The notes beneath the pieces are model-generated. The model was not told the DNA's origin. It did no database searches and saw only the letters and a program-made list of their open reading frames with translations. From NCBI GenBank assembly GCA_035656655.1, contig DASRSE010000341.1:1-5776 (forward strand): 5,776 nt of DNA, given 5' to 3'. Both the position numbers and the translations under genes were made by a program. Of this stretch, positions 5,085-5,776 are shown piece by piece. The DNA comes from DASRSE01 sp035656655. GTDB lineage: Bacteria; Planctomycetota; Planctomycetia; Pirellulales; DASRSE01. How positions within the stretch are numbered: position 1 is the first letter of the stretch; the number at the start of each line of letters is the position of its first letter.

Positions 5085-5776
5085 TCAGCTCGCCGGTTGG
5101 TGCGCGCGGAGGTTGGCCTGCTCTTGATCGTAGTCGAGGCCGAGTTGCTGGCTCCACGTTTGCGGCGACAGAATTCCATTCGCATGCACGATCTGATTGG
5201 CTTGCGCCTCCTTCAGGTCGTCGCGAACGGAGAGAGTCGGCGGCGCGGCTTGAATCTCGATCAGCGCGAGCGTTTCGCGCGGCAGGCGCCCGGCGCGGAT
5301 GGCCTGATCGACGGCGCGGCGGAGGACCGCCAAGTCGTCGGCGATTTGTTCTACCTGCAAGCGCTCGAACATTTTGAGCGCCGGTCCTTCGGCCACCATC
5401 GTCGAGGCAAAGTTCGCATTGGACGCGTCGCTGGTGAGCATGAATTCCGGCATCACGAGGCGGCTGGCGATGGCGCGAAGTTCGGCTTGAAGCACGGTGA
5501 CAAAGTTGCTCGCATCGAGTCCCTGGGTCGGAAAATCGTATTCCAAGCCGGCCGGCGCATCGAGGATGGTGCCGGCGCCATAGCGGCGAATATTCGTCGT
5601 GCCTCCGCCGGCCGCCGCGGCCGGGTCGGCCTGGGCGGCGACAAACTGTTGCACCGCCGTCCGATTGGCCGATTTGTGGCGGCGAATCAAGGCGATCGCC
5701 GATTGAATCTCCGCCACGATGCTCATGTTGCGAAGCAGCTTTTCGGCGCGGCGCAGGTTTTTGCGGACGGGAAAGA
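5085..5776 (-). CDS. Phage portal protein, C-terminal part (runs off right edge)
   Basis: The minus-strand frame is open from the right edge to the stop at 5085-5087, showing the last 229 or so residues. The Met at 5726 is internal: the frame continues upstream through FPVRKNLRRAEKLLRN, which merges smoothly into MSIVAEIQSAIALIRRH. That long helical segment, the GLEYDFPTQGLDASNFVTVL region and the RLVMPEFMLTSDASNANFAS stretch, then EGPALKMFERLQ, are typical of portal proteins: the loop naming the residue set that lines or flanks the DNA channel, followed by the wing and crown helices. The end (LSPQTWSQQLGLDYDQEQAN) also matches portals, where late residues define the 'start position' for a peptide or prohead contact. 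A portal forms the dodecameric ring at one head vertex for DNA packaging. Its usual neighbour, the protease gene, is 1.8 kb away here because of the intervening block. Confidence 0.85.
   Translation of the reverse strand, partial: FPVRKNLRRAEKLLRNMSIVAEIQSAIALIRRHKSANRTAVQQFVAAQADPAAAAGGGTTNIRRYGAGTILDAPAGLEYDFPTQGLDASNFVTVLQAELRAIASRLVMPEFMLTSDASNANFASTMVAEGPALKMFERLQVEQIADDLAVLRRAVDQAIRAGRLPRETLALIEIQAAPPTLSVRDDLKEAQANQIVHANGILSPQTWSQQLGLDYDQEQANLRAHQPAS

Noticed and set aside
5453..5644. 63-codon minus-strand frame inside the portal region
   Set aside because: It is an Arg/Pro-rich alternative frame fully contained within the portal coding sequence.

Overview
This window looks like part of a prophage or prophage-like head-morphogenesis cassette in a GC-rich bacterium, most plausibly a planctomycete (Pirellulales-like). 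That guess rests on the overall style of the capsid, protease and portal proteins and on the small leaderless genes. It comes from recalled family resemblance, not from a search.

All phage-type genes are on the minus strand. In transcription order they run: the C-terminal part of a portal protein (5776 to 5085, continuing past the right edge), a head maturation protease fused to a scaffold-like tail (3261 to 2272), a small capsid-decoration-like protein (2149 to 1676), the major capsid protein (1539 to 367), and the start of a small head-completion-type protein (195 to 1, continuing past the left edge). This is the classic tailed-phage head order. The protease, decoration and capsid genes have recognisable GGAG/AGGAG ribosome binding sites. 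The gaps between these genes (about 120 to 230 bases) are wide for a phage. Terminase and tail genes are not in view, so the window cannot show whether the element is active, decayed or domesticated.

Between portal and protease lies a non-structural block (about 3490 to 5006). It holds a 72-residue YezD/DUF2292-like protein on the minus strand (3710 to 3492) and a 312-residue multi-pass membrane protein with a C-terminal zinc ribbon on the plus strand (4068 to 5006). The two genes diverge from a 357-base intergenic region. Each has a perfect TATAAT box exactly 7 bases before its ATG and no Shine-Dalgarno sequence, so both are probably leaderless and driven by their own promoters. The block therefore resembles a 'moron'-type insertion with independent expression.

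The divergent intergenic region is the richest part of the window. It contains an AT-rich patch of interleaved inverted repeats over the small gene's promoter (3723-3764), a GC-rich stretch with an intrinsic-terminator-like hairpin on the plus strand (3953-3981) and a possible 59-codon ORF, and a near-perfect 18-base dyad just upstream of the membrane gene's promoter (4004-4021). No tRNA, rRNA, CRISPR array, transposase or integrase was seen.
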